NCBI RefSeq assembly: GCF_009758175.1
Contig: NZ_WRPM01000022.1
Span: 1-54,463, forward strand
Length of the DNA: 54,463 nucleotides
Origin: Nesterenkonia alkaliphila
GTDB taxonomy: Bacteria > Actinomycetota > Actinomycetes > Actinomycetales > Micrococcaceae
Direction: 5' to 3'
Positions 18,240 to 28,946 of the stretch are shown piece by piece. Under the pieces are notes generated by a model that saw only the letters and a program-made list of their open reading frames with translations, did no database searches and was not told the origin of the DNA. Positions within the stretch are counted from its first letter, which is position 1. Each line of letters starts with the position of its first letter. Made by a program: the position numbers and the translations under genes.

Positions 18240-18892
18240 GTCAGACGATCGATGTGACCAACCCCCAGCAGCGCGAGTCCGGAATCGAGTCCGCCGCCGC
18301 AGCCGTCCGGCGCGGCGAGCCGGTGGTCCTGCCCACCGATACCGTCTACGGGATCGGGGCCGATGCCTTCAGCCCGCAGGCGGTGGCCGTGCTGCTGGCC
18401 GCCAAAGGCCGCAACCGCTCGATGCCACCTCCGGTGCTGATCGGCCGGGCCGAGGTGATGGATGCGCTGGCTGACGAGATCCCAGACTCCGCCCGCAGGC
18501 TGGCGGAGACCTTCTGGCCCGGCGGGCTGACCATCATCCTGCGCGCCCAGCCCTCCCTGGCCTGGGACCTCGGAGAGACCCGTGGCACAGTGGCGCTGCG
18601 GATGCCCGCCGATGAGATCGCGCTGGATCTGCTCAGTGCCGTAGGCCCGATGGCGGTCTCCAGTGCCAACCGCACCGGTATGCCCGCAGCCACCACCGCG
18701 GTCCAGGCACGCGAAATGCTCGCCGAGGCGGTCGCTGTCTATCTCGAAGGCGGAGAGCGCAGCGCCCAGCAGGCCTCCACGATCGTGGACTGCACCGCAG
18801 AGCCGCCCCGAGTGGTGCGTCTAGGCGCGGTGCCGCTGCATGAGCTGCAGGCAGTGGTCCCCGGCACGCTTGGGCTGGAGCCCCCTGAATGA
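18236..18892 (+). CDS. tsaC: L-threonylcarbamoyladenylate synthase (TsaC/Sua5 type)
   Basis: Makes threonylcarbamoyl-AMP from threonine, bicarbonate and ATP for the t6A37 modification of ANN-decoding tRNAs. The 218-aa YrdC-domain protein has the family motifs VVLPTDTVYGIGADAF near residue 30, KGRNRSMPPPVLIG and VSSANRTGMPAATTA. At 218 residues it is the short form, without the C-terminal Sua5 domain. GTG start overlaps the prmC stop by 4 bp, and its own stop overlaps the next gene by 4 bp. Confidence 0.94.
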   Translation: MSQTIDVTNPQQRESGIESAAAAVRRGEPVVLPTDTVYGIGADAFSPQAVAVLLAAKGRNRSMPPPVLIGRAEVMDALADEIPDSARRLAETFWPGGLTIILRAQPSLAWDLGETRGTVALRMPADEIALDLLSAVGPMAVSSANRTGMPAATTAVQAREMLAEAVAVYLEGGERSAQQASTIVDCTAEPPRVVRLGAVPLHELQAVVPGTLGLEPPE

Positions 18893-20034
18893 TCTACTTC
18901 CTGATGGTGCTCACAGTCTCGGCGGTGGTCACCTATCTGCTGACCCCGCCGGTGCGCAGGCTCTCCCTGCGGCTGGGCATCTACACCGGCATCCGCTCCC
19001 GTGACATCCACACCGAGGTGAAGCCGCGCTGGGGCGGTGTGGCCATCTACCTGGGGCTGATCGCCGGGATCGCGGTTTCCGCGCTGATCCCGCTGTTCGC
19101 CGGGATCTTTGCTGATATCACCCAGGTGCTCGGGGTGCTGCTGGCGATGACGCTGATCGTGATCACCGGAATGGCCGATGACGCCTGGGACATCCACTGG
19201 CTGATCAAGCTGGTAGCGCAGATCGGCTCAGGGTTGATCCTGGTGCTGCACGGCATTCAGCTCGAAGTCATGCCGGTGGGCTGGCTCGGCGTGGGCGGAC
19301 CCGTGCTGCAGAGCATGCTCACCGTGTTCCTGGTGGTGCTGACCATCAACGCGTTCAACTTCATCGACGGGCTGGATGGATTGGCCGCAGGAGTTGCCGC
19401 GATCGGTGGAGCAGCCTTCTTCATCTACACCTACCTGCTGACGCTGTCCATCCGGGAGTTCGAGCCCTCCCATCTGGCCACGCTGCTGATGGCGGTGCTG
19501 GTGGGCGCCTGCCTGGGCTTCCTGCCGCATAACTTCCACCCCTCCAAACTCATCATGGGCGACACCGGGGCGATGCTGCTGGGATTTGTCATGGCCGCCG
19601 GTGCACTGATCGCCACCAGCTCCCTGGAGCTGCACCAGGAGCAGTTCCGGTTCCGGAACATCCCGGCCTATATGCCGGTGCTGCTGCCCCTGGCGGTGAT
19701 GGTGCTGCCGGTGCTGGATCTGGTGCTCGCAGTGATTCGCCGTACGATCCGTGGGCAGAGCCCGTTCAGCCCGGACCGGGGCCACCTGCACCACAAGCTG
19801 CTGGATTCCGGCTACTCGCACCCCCAGGCTGTGCTGCTGCTCTACCTCTGGGCCGCTGTGATCGCCTTCGGCTCGATCTCCTTCAACTTTCTGCCCTGGT
19901 GGCTGGTCGGCTCAGCTATGGCGGTGACCCTGGCAGTGGCCACAGTGCTCACCCTGGGACCCTGGCTGCGCCGGCGCGCCCAGCGCGTCAACGCCCGTGC
20001 CGCTGGGCGCACCGCAGGCAGGAGCAGCGGATGA
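18889..20034 (+). CDS. MraY/WecA-type undecaprenyl-phosphate sugar-1-phosphate transferase
   Basis: A 381-aa polytopic membrane protein (about ten to eleven helices) that moves a HexNAc-1-phosphate, usually GlcNAc-1-P, from its UDP sugar to undecaprenyl phosphate, starting a wall or surface glycan. Signature sites are GMADDAWDIHWLIKL (Mg/substrate Asp pair), NAFNFIDGLDGLAAG, KLIMGDTGAMLLGF and the cytoplasmic histidine motif RGHLHHKLLDSG typical of WecA rather than MraY. The ATG overlaps the tsaC stop and the stop overlaps atpI, a conserved actinobacterial linkage just ahead of the ATP synthase genes. Confidence 0.93.
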   Translation: MIYFLMVLTVSAVVTYLLTPPVRRLSLRLGIYTGIRSRDIHTEVKPRWGGVAIYLGLIAGIAVSALIPLFAGIFADITQVLGVLLAMTLIVITGMADDAWDIHWLIKLVAQIGSGLILVLHGIQLEVMPVGWLGVGGPVLQSMLTVFLVVLTINAFNFIDGLDGLAAGVAAIGGAAFFIYTYLLTLSIREFEPSHLATLLMAVLVGACLGFLPHNFHPSKLIMGDTGAMLLGFVMAAGALIATSSLELHQEQFRFRNIPAYMPVLLPLAVMVLPVLDLVLAVIRRTIRGQSPFSPDRGHLHHKLLDSGYSHPQAVLLLYLWAAVIAFGSISFNFLPWWLVGSAMAVTLAVATVLTLGPWLRRRAQRVNARAAGRTAGRSSG

Positions 20035-20426
20035 CCACCGGATGGCGCAGAGTGCTTATGACGACGACGGCTGCCGGCCTGATCTGCCTGGCCGCCAGCA
20101 CTGCCCTGGCCGCCCTGGTGAGCGGGGCAGCAGCGGCTGCCTCAGCTGCCGCCGCCGGGGGCCTCGTCGTCGTCCTCTCCTTCCTGTCCCTGGGGCTGAT
20201 CGACTGGGCGGAGCGGCACCGGCCCCAGCTGGCCATCCCGCTGTTCATGATCGGGTTCGCGCTCAAACTGGCCGTGTTGGCCATGGTGCTGCCGGCAGTG
20301 CGGGTGGGGGACTGGCTCGACGGTGCCTGGGCACTGGGCGCCGGCACCGCCGTGCTGCTGGTCTGGCAGGTGGCCGAAGTGATGAGCTTCGCGAAGATGC
20401 GGCTGGCCGTCTCCGCGCCGGAATGA
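20031..20426 (+). CDS. atpI: AtpI-like small membrane protein
   Basis: A 131-aa protein with about four hydrophobic segments and no strong sequence signature; it is called AtpI-like because of size, topology and position directly before atpB. AtpI proteins help assemble the c-ring or supply Mg2+. The ATG at 20031 overlaps the preceding stop as ATGA, which argues for this start rather than an upstream one. Function is inferred mainly from context. Confidence 0.65.
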   Translation: MTTGWRRVLMTTTAAGLICLAASTALAALVSGAAAAASAAAAGGLVVVLSFLSLGLIDWAERHRPQLAIPLFMIGFALKLAVLAMVLPAVRVGDWLDGAWALGAGTAVLLVWQVAEVMSFAKMRLAVSAPE

Positions 20427-20497
20427 GCCGATGGGGGAAATTTCTACCGTCTGTAGTAGTGTTGTCTCAGCACGGATCACGTGCTGCAATCCGCTGT

Positions 20498-20517
20498 CTA
20501 AGCTTTGGTAGGCTTAG
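20498..20517 (+). promoter_or_regulatory. Candidate atp operon promoter within an inverted repeat
   Basis: CTAAGC (20498-20503) and GCTTAG (20512-20517) are perfect inverted arms; TAGGCT (20509-20514), a good -10 element for this genome, overlaps the right arm. A protein bound to the dyad would cover the -10. The atpB start is ~100 nt downstream. Confidence 0.45.
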
Positions 20518-20613
20518 CGCGGGCTGCGGCAGGTAATCTCTGCGCCGACTTCCCTCGCCCGAAGCCGAGATCAGCATGTCTCGATCTTTCGACGACCGAT
20601 GAGAGGACCAGCG

Positions 20614-21423
20614 TTGTCATCGCTTGCCCTGAGTGCCGCCGAAGAGGACGGCTTCCAGCCGCCTACTATCAGTGAAACCCACCTCCCGGAGATCTTCCCG
20701 TGGATGGCCGAATGGGGCACTGGCTTCGGCAAAAACATGCTGATGGCGATCCTGGCCGTCCTGCTCATCTGGTGGCTCTTCAGCGCCGGAATCCGCAAGC
20801 AGGCCCTGGTGCCCGGACGCGGACAGTTCCTGGCCGAGGGCGCCTACGCCTTCGTGCGCAACACCATCGGCCGTGACATCCTCGGGGATAAGCACTTCAA
20901 GCCCTGGATCCCGTTGCTGTTCACCGTGTTCTTCTTTGTGCTGTTCAACAACCTGTTCGGCGCGATCCCCGGGCTGCAGATGCCCACCTTCAGCCACGCC
21001 GGCCCGGCCTACGCCATGGCCGCCCTGGTCTGGATCACCTGGGTGGTACTGGGCTTCAAGCTGCACGGCGCGAAGTTCATGAAGCTGATGACTGTGCCCT
21101 CGGGAGTCCCCAAGCCGCTGCTGATCATCCTGACCCCGCTGGAGTTCCTCTCCAACTTCGTGATCCGCCCGCTGACCCACAGCCTGCGTCTGATGGCAGT
21201 GATGCTGGCCGGCCACATCATCGTGATGCTCTGCGGCTCCGGCGCCGAGTTCCTGATCACCCAGCAGGAGGGCGTGCTCAACACCGGGCTCGGTATTGCG
21301 ATCCTGCTCGGCTCCGTTCCGCTGTACTTCCTGGAGCTGATCATGATGGTGCTGCAGGCCTTCGTCTTTGCCCTGCTGACCGCCATCTACATCCAAGGCT
21401 CCATAGAAGCCGACGCGCACTGA
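20614..21423 (+). CDS. atpB: ATP synthase Fo subunit a
   Basis: Forms the proton half-channels next to the c-ring. The 269-aa membrane protein has the essential Arg in HSLRLMAVMLAGH and the typical AFVFALLTAIYIQGS last helix. I choose the TTG at 20614 because GAGAGGA precedes it at the right distance and because the resulting N terminus (SSLALSAAEEDGF) matches the usual short start of this subunit in relatives, as I remember it; the in-frame ATG at 20599 has no ribosome site. First core gene of the operon. Confidence 0.95.
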   Translation: MSSLALSAAEEDGFQPPTISETHLPEIFPWMAEWGTGFGKNMLMAILAVLLIWWLFSAGIRKQALVPGRGQFLAEGAYAFVRNTIGRDILGDKHFKPWIPLLFTVFFFVLFNNLFGAIPGLQMPTFSHAGPAYAMAALVWITWVVLGFKLHGAKFMKLMTVPSGVPKPLLIILTPLEFLSNFVIRPLTHSLRLMAVMLAGHIIVMLCGSGAEFLITQQEGVLNTGLGIAILLGSVPLYFLELIMMVLQAFVFALLTAIYIQGSIEADAH

Positions 21424-21506
21424 CCACTTTGACCACCTGACCCCTAAGTTCCCGTACGAGTTCCCGGTGAAAGCCACCGGGAGCGAGACAAGAAAGAGAG
21501 AAACAC

Positions 21507-21710
21507 ATGGACGGCTCCCTGAACATGCTCGGTATGGGCATCGCCGGACTCGGCGCTGCCATCGCCATCGGCCTGGTCTTCGCTGCCTACCTCAACGGTG
21601 TGGCCCGCCAGCCCGAGGCTCAGCGCGTGCTGCAGCCGATCGCGCTGCTCGGCTTCGCTCTGGCTGAGGCTGTGTTCATTCTGGCCATCGTCTTCGCCTT
21701 CGTGCTCTAG
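21507..21710 (+). CDS. atpE: ATP synthase Fo subunit c
   Basis: A 67-aa hairpin of two hydrophobic helices joined by the polar loop RQPE (34-37). The proton-carrying carboxylate is Glu54 in ALAEAVFIL. The first helix has the GxGxGxA-like packing ([14 protein letters not shown]). No sodium-binding Q/ES pattern is obvious, so it is probably proton-coupled. AAAGAGAG is a suitable ribosome site upstream. Confidence 0.97.
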   Translation: MDGSLNMLGMGIAGLGAAIAIGLVFAAYLNGVARQPEAQRVLQPIALLGFALAEAVFILAIVFAFVL

Positions 21711-21784
21711 CCCCACGGGCCCAGAGCACAGCTGAGCTGCCGGGGACCCCGGCAGCCGAAGAAGACCACTAGATCCGAGAAAAG

Positions 21785-22357
21785 ATGGGTGAACACATGA
21801 TCAGCACAGCACTGGTCCAGGCAGCGGAGTATGAGGATGCCAATCCGCTGTTCCCCAATATGTGGGAATTCGCTGTGGCCGGCATCGGGTTCCTGGTGCT
21901 GCTCTTCATCGTCATCAAATGGATTGCTCCGAAGTTCGAGGAGACATACCAGAACCGCATTGAGGCGATCGAGGGCGGCATCAACCAGGCCGAGGAGGCC
22001 AAGGCTGAGGCCGCTGCGCTGAAGGCGGAGTACGAGAAGCAGCTCTCCGACTCCCGCACCGAGGCCGCTGCCCTGCGCGAGGAAGCTCGTGCTGAGGCCG
22101 CACAGATCGTGGCCGAGGCCCAGGAGAAGGCCGCTGCCGAGGGCGCCCGCATCCGCGAGCAGGCCCACGCGCAGATCGAGGCCGACCGCGCCGCCGCAGC
22201 TGCCCAGCTGAAGGCTGACGTCGGGTCCCTGGCCACTGAGCTGGCATCGAAGATCGTCGGCGAGGCGCTCAACGACGATGCCCGCTCCCAGCGGGTGGTC
22301 GACCGGTTCCTGGCAGATCTCGACGCTGAGCAGCAGACCCAGGGGGCAGCACAGTAA
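21785..22357 (+). CDS. atpF: ATP synthase Fo subunit b
   Basis: Peripheral stalk. The 190-aa protein has one N-terminal membrane helix (about residues 30-48) and a long Ala/Glu/Lys-rich coiled coil. An ATG four codons downstream is an alternative start. The stop overlaps the first base of atpH (TAATG). Confidence 0.95.
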   Translation: MGEHMISTALVQAAEYEDANPLFPNMWEFAVAGIGFLVLLFIVIKWIAPKFEETYQNRIEAIEGGINQAEEAKAEAAALKAEYEKQLSDSRTEAAALREEARAEAAQIVAEAQEKAAAEGARIREQAHAQIEADRAAAAAQLKADVGSLATELASKIVGEALNDDARSQRVVDRFLADLDAEQQTQGAAQ

Positions 22358-23184
22358 TGGCAGTCCAGTTCAGCGGGTCCAGCGCCTCCAGCGAATCCTT
22401 CGCCTCGCTGCAGAGCGACCTGGCGGAGACTCTGGCCTCCGCCGAGCTCGCGGTCGCCGATGAGCTGTTCAGCGCGCTGGACGTCATCGACAGCTCCGCG
22501 GCGCTACGCCGTTCGCTGACAGATCCGGCGCTGGAGCCGGCCGCCCGCACCGGGGTGGTCGCCTCGCTCTTCGGCGCCAAGGCCCAGCCCAGCACTGTGC
22601 GCATCCTGGAAGCAGTGGTCTCCCGGCGCTGGGGTGCTGAGCGCGATCTCGGTGACGCGGTGGAGGCCCTGGCCGTCTCCGTGGTGGCCGCCAAGGCTGA
22701 GCGGGACGGCCTGCAGGGGCTTGAAGCCCTGGAGTCCGCTCTGTTGAGCTTCCGCCGCACGGTTGCTGACTCCCATGAGCTGCAGCGCGCGCTCACCGAG
22801 CAGCAGGCTCCGGCCGAGGCCAAGCAGAAGCTGGCCGCGGCACTGAGCCCGCAGGTCTCAGCAGAGGCCCGGCTGCTCATCGACCGGGCCGTCACCGCCC
22901 CGCGCGGGCTGCGGCCCTCAGCACTGATCGAACGCTTCGCCGAGCAGATCGCAGCCCGGCAGCAGCGTTGGATCGCTCAGGTGACCGTGGCAAAGAACCT
23001 GGACAGCTCCTACCTGGAGAAGCTCTCTGCCAGCCTGGACAAGTACTTTGGCAGAGAACTGAAGCTGGACGTCGTCGTCGATCCCACAGTGGTCGGCGGC
23101 ATCAGAGTTCAGGTGGGCGATGAGGTGGTCGACAGCACCGTCTCCTCCCGGCTGAACAGCCTGAGCCGAAAGATTTCCCGCTAG
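22357..23184 (+). CDS. atpH: ATP synthase F1 subunit delta
   Basis: Joins the peripheral stalk to the top of F1. At 275 aa it is about 95 residues longer than E. coli delta, as in other actinobacteria with extended delta subunits. The C-terminal part has the conserved ending (DPTVVGGIRVQVGDEVVDST). Starts at the atpF stop. Confidence 0.94.
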   Translation: MAVQFSGSSASSESFASLQSDLAETLASAELAVADELFSALDVIDSSAALRRSLTDPALEPAARTGVVASLFGAKAQPSTVRILEAVVSRRWGAERDLGDAVEALAVSVVAAKAERDGLQGLEALESALLSFRRTVADSHELQRALTEQQAPAEAKQKLAAALSPQVSAEARLLIDRAVTAPRGLRPSALIERFAEQIAARQQRWIAQVTVAKNLDSSYLEKLSASLDKYFGRELKLDVVVDPTVVGGIRVQVGDEVVDSTVSSRLNSLSRKISR

Positions 23185-23268
23185 CGCCCAGCGCTGGCCC
23201 AAGAACACCAACTGAACCGTACGGCCGTCGCAGACGGCCGCTGAATACAGGAGAGCAGGGAGAAGCAG

Positions 23269-24891
23269 ATGGCCGATCTGACCATCAACGCCGACGACGT
23301 TCGCAATGCCTTGAACGAGTTTGCGGCGTCCTACGACCCGGGAAGCGCTGAGCGCACCGAGGTCGGTCGCGTAATCTCCGCGGCCGACGGCATCGCACGA
23401 GTCGAGGGACTTCCCTCGGCCATGTCGAACGAGCTGCTGCGCTTTGAGGACGGCACACTGGGACTCGCCCAGAACCTCGACACCCGTGAAATCGGCGTGG
23501 TCATCCTCGGCGAGTTCTCCGGCATCGAAGAGGGACAGGAAGTCACCCGTACCGGAGAGATCCTCTCCGTGCCGGTGGGTGATAAGTTCCTGGGCCGCGT
23601 AGTGGACCCGCTGGGTACCCCCATCGACGGCCTTGGCGAGATCGAGGCAGAGTCCCGCCGCGCCCTGGAGCTGCAGGCTCCCGGCGTGACCCAGCGGAAA
23701 TCGGTGCATGAGCCGCTGCAGACCGGCATCAAGGCAATCGACGCCATGATCCCGATCGGCCGCGGCCAGCGCCAGCTGATCATCGGGGACCGCCAGACCG
23801 GCAAGACCGCCATCGCCATCGACACCATCCTGAACCAGAAGGACAACTGGGAGACCGGCGATGTGAACAAGCAGGTCCGCTGCGTCTACGTGGCTGTGGG
23901 CCAGAAGGCCTCCACCATCGCCGCAGTGCGCCAGACCCTCGCTGAGCAGGGCGCGCTCGAGTACACCACCATCGTGGCCGCCCCGGCCTCCGACCCCTCC
24001 GGCTTCAAGTACCTGGCACCCTTCGCCGGCTCCGCCATCGGCCAGCACTGGATGTACGGCGGCAAGCACGTGCTCATCGTGTTTGATGATCTCTCCAAGC
24101 AGGCTGAGGCCTACCGTGCGATCTCGCTGCTGCTGCGCCGCCCGCCGGGACGTGAAGCATTCCCCGGCGATGTGTTCTACCTGCACTCCCGCCTGCTGGA
24201 GCGCTGCGCCAAGCTCTCTGATGAGCTCGGCGCCGGTTCGATGACCGGCTTCCCGATCATCGAGACCAAGGCCAACGATGTGGGTGCCTTCATCCCCACC
24301 AACGTCATCTCCATCACTGACGGCCAGATCTTCCTGCAGTCTGATCTGTTCAACGCCAACCAGCGCCCCGCGGTTGACGTGGGCATCTCGGTCTCCCGAG
24401 TCGGCGGCGCCGCACAGACCAAGGCTATGAAGAAGGTCTCCGGAACCCTGAAGCTGGACCTGGCCCAGTACCGGGACATGCAGGCCTTCGCCATGTTCGC
24501 CTCGGACCTGGACCCGGCCACCCGTGCCCAGCTGACCCGTGGTGAGGTACAGACCGAGCTGCTCAAGCAGCCCCAGTACACCCCTTATCCGGTGGAGGAG
24601 CAGGTCGTGTCTATCTGGGCCGGCTCGCAGGGCCACCTGGACGATGTCGATGTCAGCGACGTCAAGCGGTTCGAGGCCGAGTGGATCGACTACCTCAAGC
24701 GCAAGACCGATGTGCTGACCAACATCGCCGCCAGCGGCAAGCTGGAGGATGACACGGTTCAGGCGCTGAAGTCCGGCATCAAGGACTTCAAGGCCCAGTT
24801 CCAAGCAGGGGCCGGCGAGTCCCTGGTCGGCACTGAGGAAGCCATCGCCATGGACGCTGCCGAGATTCAGCAGGAAGAGCTCAAGGCCTGA
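23269..24891 (+). CDS. atpA: ATP synthase F1 subunit alpha
   Basis: Non-catalytic nucleotide-binding subunit of F1. The 540-aa protein has P-loop [11 protein letters not shown], the ATPase signature [14 protein letters not shown] and the alpha-type regions [11 protein letters not shown] and [20 protein letters not shown]. Ribosome site AGGAGAGCAGGGAG upstream. The 84-bp gap before it shows no gene. Confidence 0.98.
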   Translation: MADLTINADDVRNALNEFAASYDPGSAERTEVGRVISAADGIARVEGLPSAMSNELLRFEDGTLGLAQNLDTREIGVVILGEFSGIEEGQEVTRTGEILSVPVGDKFLGRVVDPLGTPIDGLGEIEAESRRALELQAPGVTQRKSVHEPLQTGIKAIDAMIPIGRGQRQLIIGDRQTGKTAIAIDTILNQKDNWETGDVNKQVRCVYVAVGQKASTIAAVRQTLAEQGALEYTTIVAAPASDPSGFKYLAPFAGSAIGQHWMYGGKHVLIVFDDLSKQAEAYRAISLLLRRPPGREAFPGDVFYLHSRLLERCAKLSDELGAGSMTGFPIIETKANDVGAFIPTNVISITDGQIFLQSDLFNANQRPAVDVGISVSRVGGAAQTKAMKKVSGTLKLDLAQYRDMQAFAMFASDLDPATRAQLTRGEVQTELLKQPQYTPYPVEEQVVSIWAGSQGHLDDVDVSDVKRFEAEWIDYLKRKTDVLTNIAASGKLEDDTVQALKSGIKDFKAQFQAGAGESLVGTEEAIAMDAAEIQQEELKA

Positions 24892-24937
24892 TCGCCGCCA
24901 GAGTCCAGCTGAACCTCTGACCTAAGGAAGGAATCGC

Positions 24938-25819
24938 ATGGGAGCCCAGATCCGGGTCTATCGCGACAAGATCCGATCGACATCGTCGATGAAGAAGATC
25001 TTCAAAGCGATGGAACTGATCGCCACCGCACGGGTGGGCAAGGCGCGTTCGCGTGCCCAGGCCTCCACGCCCTACGCCGAGGCCATCACACGCGCCGTGG
25101 CAGCCGTGGCCGCTCAGAACGATATCGACCACGTGCTCACTGAGAAGGTGGCCGAGCCCAAGCGTGCCGCGGTGCTGGTCATGGCCTCCGACCGTGGCCT
25201 GGCAGGGGCTTACTCCACCAATGTGATCAAGAAGTCGGAGTCGCTGCTGGCGACTCTGAGGGAACAGGGTGTGGAGGCACGCCCCTATCTCTACGGCCGC
25301 AAGGCACAGGCCTTCTACGATTTCCGGTCCCGCGAGTATGACCAGGTCTGGACCGGCAATACGGACAACCCCGATGTGACTGTCGGCCGGGAGATCGGCA
25401 AGGCACTGGTGGACCGGTTCGTGCAGCCCACCGAAGAGGGCGGGGTGGACGAGATCTACCTGGTCTACACGGAGTTCCAGTCCATGGTCACCCAGGAGCC
25501 GGTGGTCAAGCGCCTGCTCCCGCTGGCCGTGGTCGAGGATGAGACCACTGTGCACCCGCTCTACGAGTTTGAGCCCTCCCCGGAGGAGGTGCTGGACGAG
25601 CTGCTGCCTAAGTACATCGAGTCCCGCATCTTCTCAGCCATGCTGGAGGCCTCGGCCTCTGAGCTGGCTGCCCGCCAGAAGGCCATGAAGTCCGCCGGCG
25701 ACAACGCCAACGACCTCATCCTGAAGTACACCCTGCTGCGCAACAACGCGCGCCAGGCCGAGATCACCCAGGAGCTCTCCGAGCTCATCGCCGGTGCCGA
25801 CGCGCTGGCGTCGTCGTAA
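24938..25819 (+). CDS. atpG: ATP synthase F1 subunit gamma
   Basis: Central rotating shaft. The 293-aa protein begins with the conserved helix [20 protein letters not shown] and ends with the matching C-terminal helix containing [20 protein letters not shown]. The last codons GCG-TCG-TCG-TAA contain a complete GGCGTCGTCGTA word, so the stop codon is part of the motif. TAAGGAAGGA precedes the ATG. Confidence 0.96.
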   Translation: MGAQIRVYRDKIRSTSSMKKIFKAMELIATARVGKARSRAQASTPYAEAITRAVAAVAAQNDIDHVLTEKVAEPKRAAVLVMASDRGLAGAYSTNVIKKSESLLATLREQGVEARPYLYGRKAQAFYDFRSREYDQVWTGNTDNPDVTVGREIGKALVDRFVQPTEEGGVDEIYLVYTEFQSMVTQEPVVKRLLPLAVVEDETTVHPLYEFEPSPEEVLDELLPKYIESRIFSAMLEASASELAARQKAMKSAGDNANDLILKYTLLRNNARQAEITQELSELIAGADALASS

Positions 25820-27292
<1,473 letters not shown>

Positions 27293-27298
27293 TCTGCC

Positions 27299-27565
27299 AT
27301 GGCTGCACTCGACGTACAGGTAGTTGCCGCAGACCATGCGGTGTGGTCCGGTGAGGCCAAGTCCCTCACCGGCCGCACCGTGGAGGGTGATATGGGCATC
27401 CTGCCCGGGCACACCCCGGTGCTGGCCCTGCTGGCCGAGGGGGAGCTGACCATCGAACCTGTGGACGGCGGCGGCCCCATCAAGGCCCATGTCAAAGGCG
27501 GCTTCTTCTCCGTGGATGACGACAAGGTGACAGTGGTCGCTGACGAGGCGGACATTCGGAGCTAG
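27299..27565 (+). CDS. atpC: ATP synthase F1 subunit epsilon (short form)
   Basis: An 88-aa epsilon with only the N-terminal beta-sandwich domain; the inhibitory C-terminal helix pair of E. coli epsilon (~138 aa) is absent, as in many actinobacteria. Conserved parts are GDMGILPGHTPVLALL and VKGGFFSVDDDKVTVVAD. Six bp after atpD; last gene of the operon. Confidence 0.95.
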   Translation: MAALDVQVVAADHAVWSGEAKSLTGRTVEGDMGILPGHTPVLALLAEGELTIEPVDGGGPIKAHVKGGFFSVDDDKVTVVADEADIRS

Positions 27566-27585
27566 TTCCGTATCTCTCACTTTCC

Positions 27586-27627
27586 GCTGATGGCCCCCGG
27601 TTCGCCGGGGGCCATCAGCGTCTTTCC
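27586..27627 (+). terminator. Intrinsic terminator of the atp operon
   Basis: A perfect 15-bp stem, GCTGATGGCCCCCGG (27586-27600) with its complement (27605-27619), closed by a TTCG tetraloop and followed by GTCTTTCC. Confidence 0.93.
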
Positions 27628-27629
27628 GG

Positions 27630-27635
27630 TAGGGT
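27630..27635 (+). promoter_or_regulatory. -10 element TAGGGT, leaderless start of nucS
   Basis: TAGGGT ends 8 nt before the nucS GTG and lies just past the atp terminator, so nucS has its own promoter. Confidence 0.55.
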
Positions 27636-27643
27636 GGTCTGCT

Positions 27644-28336
27644 GTGCGATTGGTGATTGCGACCTGTTCGGTCAACTACTCCGGCCGGCTCAACGCCCAG
27701 CTGGCCGAGGCGAAACGACTGCTGATGATCAAGGCCGACGGGGCGGTGCTGGTACACGCTGACGGCGGGTCCTATAAGCCGCTGAACTGGATGTCCCCGC
27801 CGGCCATCATGCGAGTGAGTGAGCCGGACTCTGAGCAGCGTGAAGCCGGCATCACCGAGGTCTGGACCGTCTCGGCGGAGAAGTCCGATGACGAGCTGAA
27901 GATCCTGATCTCGGAGATCCACCACGACTCATCCCATGAGCTGGGCACCGACCCTGGTTTGGTCAAGGACGGGGTGGAGGCCGACCTGCAGCGGCTGCTT
28001 GCCGAGCAGATCGAACGGCTGGGGGAGGGTCACCGGCTGATCCGCCGTGAGCATGCCACCCCGATCGGCCCGGTGGACATCCTGGCCAAGGGGCCCAGCG
28101 GCACCGTGGCTGTGGAGCTCAAGCGCCGCGGGGACATTGACGGGGTGGAGCAGCTCACCCGGTACCTCGACCTGCTCAACCGGGACCCGCTGCTGGCCCC
28201 GGTGCAGGGAGTCTTCGCCGCCCAGCAGATCAAGCCCCAGGCCCGGACTCTGGCCCAGGACCGGGGGATCCGCTGCGTAGTGCTGGACTATGAGGATATG
28301 AAGGGCGAGGAGTCCGGGGCACCACGGTTGTTCTGA
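27644..28336 (+). CDS. nucS: Endonuclease NucS (EndoMS mismatch-specific endonuclease)
   Basis: Cuts both strands at mismatched DNA; it is the main non-canonical mismatch repair protein of actinobacteria, acting with the beta clamp. The 230-aa product starts at the GTG ([16 protein letters not shown], the usual N terminus). It has the N-terminal DNA-binding domain and a C-terminal RecB-like nuclease with [30 protein letters not shown] and the conserved [17 protein letters not shown]. It is located just after atpC, a standard position in this phylum. Confidence 0.96.
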   Translation: MRLVIATCSVNYSGRLNAQLAEAKRLLMIKADGAVLVHADGGSYKPLNWMSPPAIMRVSEPDSEQREAGITEVWTVSAEKSDDELKILISEIHHDSSHELGTDPGLVKDGVEADLQRLLAEQIERLGEGHRLIRREHATPIGPVDILAKGPSGTVAVELKRRGDIDGVEQLTRYLDLLNRDPLLAPVQGVFAAQQIKPQARTLAQDRGIRCVVLDYEDMKGEESGAPRLF

Positions 28337-28475
28337 GTCGGTCCCGTGGCCGCGCACGCCACGACCTGGCCCGCACAAACGCTGGTGCGTTTCTACGGGG
28401 CCCGGAGGTCGCGGTTCCCGTCGCGGCCACTCTTGGCCGGCTGCAGTGGCGCCGGCCTTCGCGCCTGAAGTCGTC
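28331..28475. repeat. Structured intergenic repeat, copy A
   Basis: The first 113 bp align without gaps to 31993-32105 with 18 differences by my count (about 84% identity), including a 28-bp identical block; the word CCTGAAGTCGTC follows in both (28464-28475 here). It can fold as nested stems: GTGGCCGCG (28346-28354) with CGCGGCCAC (28422-28430), CGACCT (28362-28367) with AGGTCG (28406-28411), and AAACGC (28377-28382) with GCGTTT (28387-28392) around TGGT. It lies between the convergent nucS and small CxxC genes. It may be a bidirectional terminator or a mobile palindromic element. Confidence 0.85.
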
Positions 28476-28494
28476 GCATCGCTGTGCTGGCTCC

Positions 28495-28815
28495 TCAGCT
28501 GCTGATGCGCCAGCAGTGGCTGTGCCAGTGGCGGCGCTCCGAGGCTGCGAATTCATCACCGAGTACCGAGTCGGCCCGCCAGGCCACCACATGAGCGGTG
28601 CCGGCGCTGATGGTCAGTCCGCAGCCGGGGCAGCTGTAGTCCTTGGCCGCGGCCGCAGCGGAGATGTGCCTGAGGTGGTACTCGCCGTCCCGGCGCTGAA
28701 CTCGCCCCGCGGCGATTCCTCCCGGTGCCAGGAACTGAGTGCCCAGCGGACGGTGCTCCTGCTGCCATTTGGAGGCGCCGCGGCGTCGTCCCTTTCCTTT
28801 GCCCACAGCAACCAT
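28495..28815 (-). CDS. Small conserved CxxC/His-Trp-His protein, function unknown
   Basis: A ~106-aa basic protein. The N terminus is Gly/Lys/Arg-rich (GKGKGRRRG); the C-terminal half has YSCPGCGLTISAGTAHVVAW and then RRHWHSHCW, so a Cys-x2-Cys pair plus His/Cys residues could hold a zinc ion. I recall similar small proteins in many actinobacteria but no known function. The ATG at 28815 is used, with GGGAGA close upstream; GTG codons at 28830 and 28806 are alternatives. It is convergent with nucS and divergent from the large membrane protein. Confidence 0.75.
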   Translation of the reverse strand: MVAVGKGKGRRRGASKWQQEHRPLGTQFLAPGGIAAGRVQRRDGEYHLRHISAAAAAKDYSCPGCGLTISAGTAHVVAWRADSVLGDEFAASERRHWHSHCWRISS

Positions 28816-28849
28816 TCTCCCAGAGCCCACAGGCTGAAAGAAAGCTGAA

Positions 28850-28879
28850 TTGTAACCATATCGTTATCTTCGGTATGGT
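28850..28879 (+). promoter_or_regulatory. Candidate sigma-70 type promoter of the large membrane protein
   Basis: TTGTAA (28850-28855) and TATGGT (28874-28879) are 18 bp apart, in an A+T-rich stretch about 70 nt before the GTG start. Confidence 0.5.
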
Positions 28880-28946
28880 AGGGCGCTGGACATTCCCGAG
28901 CGGACCCTCGCAGGTCCACACCGCCACATATAAGGACTACACCCCA

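Noticed and set aside
22918-24804. 628-codon minus-strand frame over atpH-atpA
   Set aside because: Shadow of atpA; no start signal, no recognisable domain.
28404-28430. Repeat element read as a degenerate tRNA (GGTTCCCGTC like a T-arm)
   Set aside because: No acceptor or anticodon stem can be drawn around it; the nested hairpin explains the sequence better.
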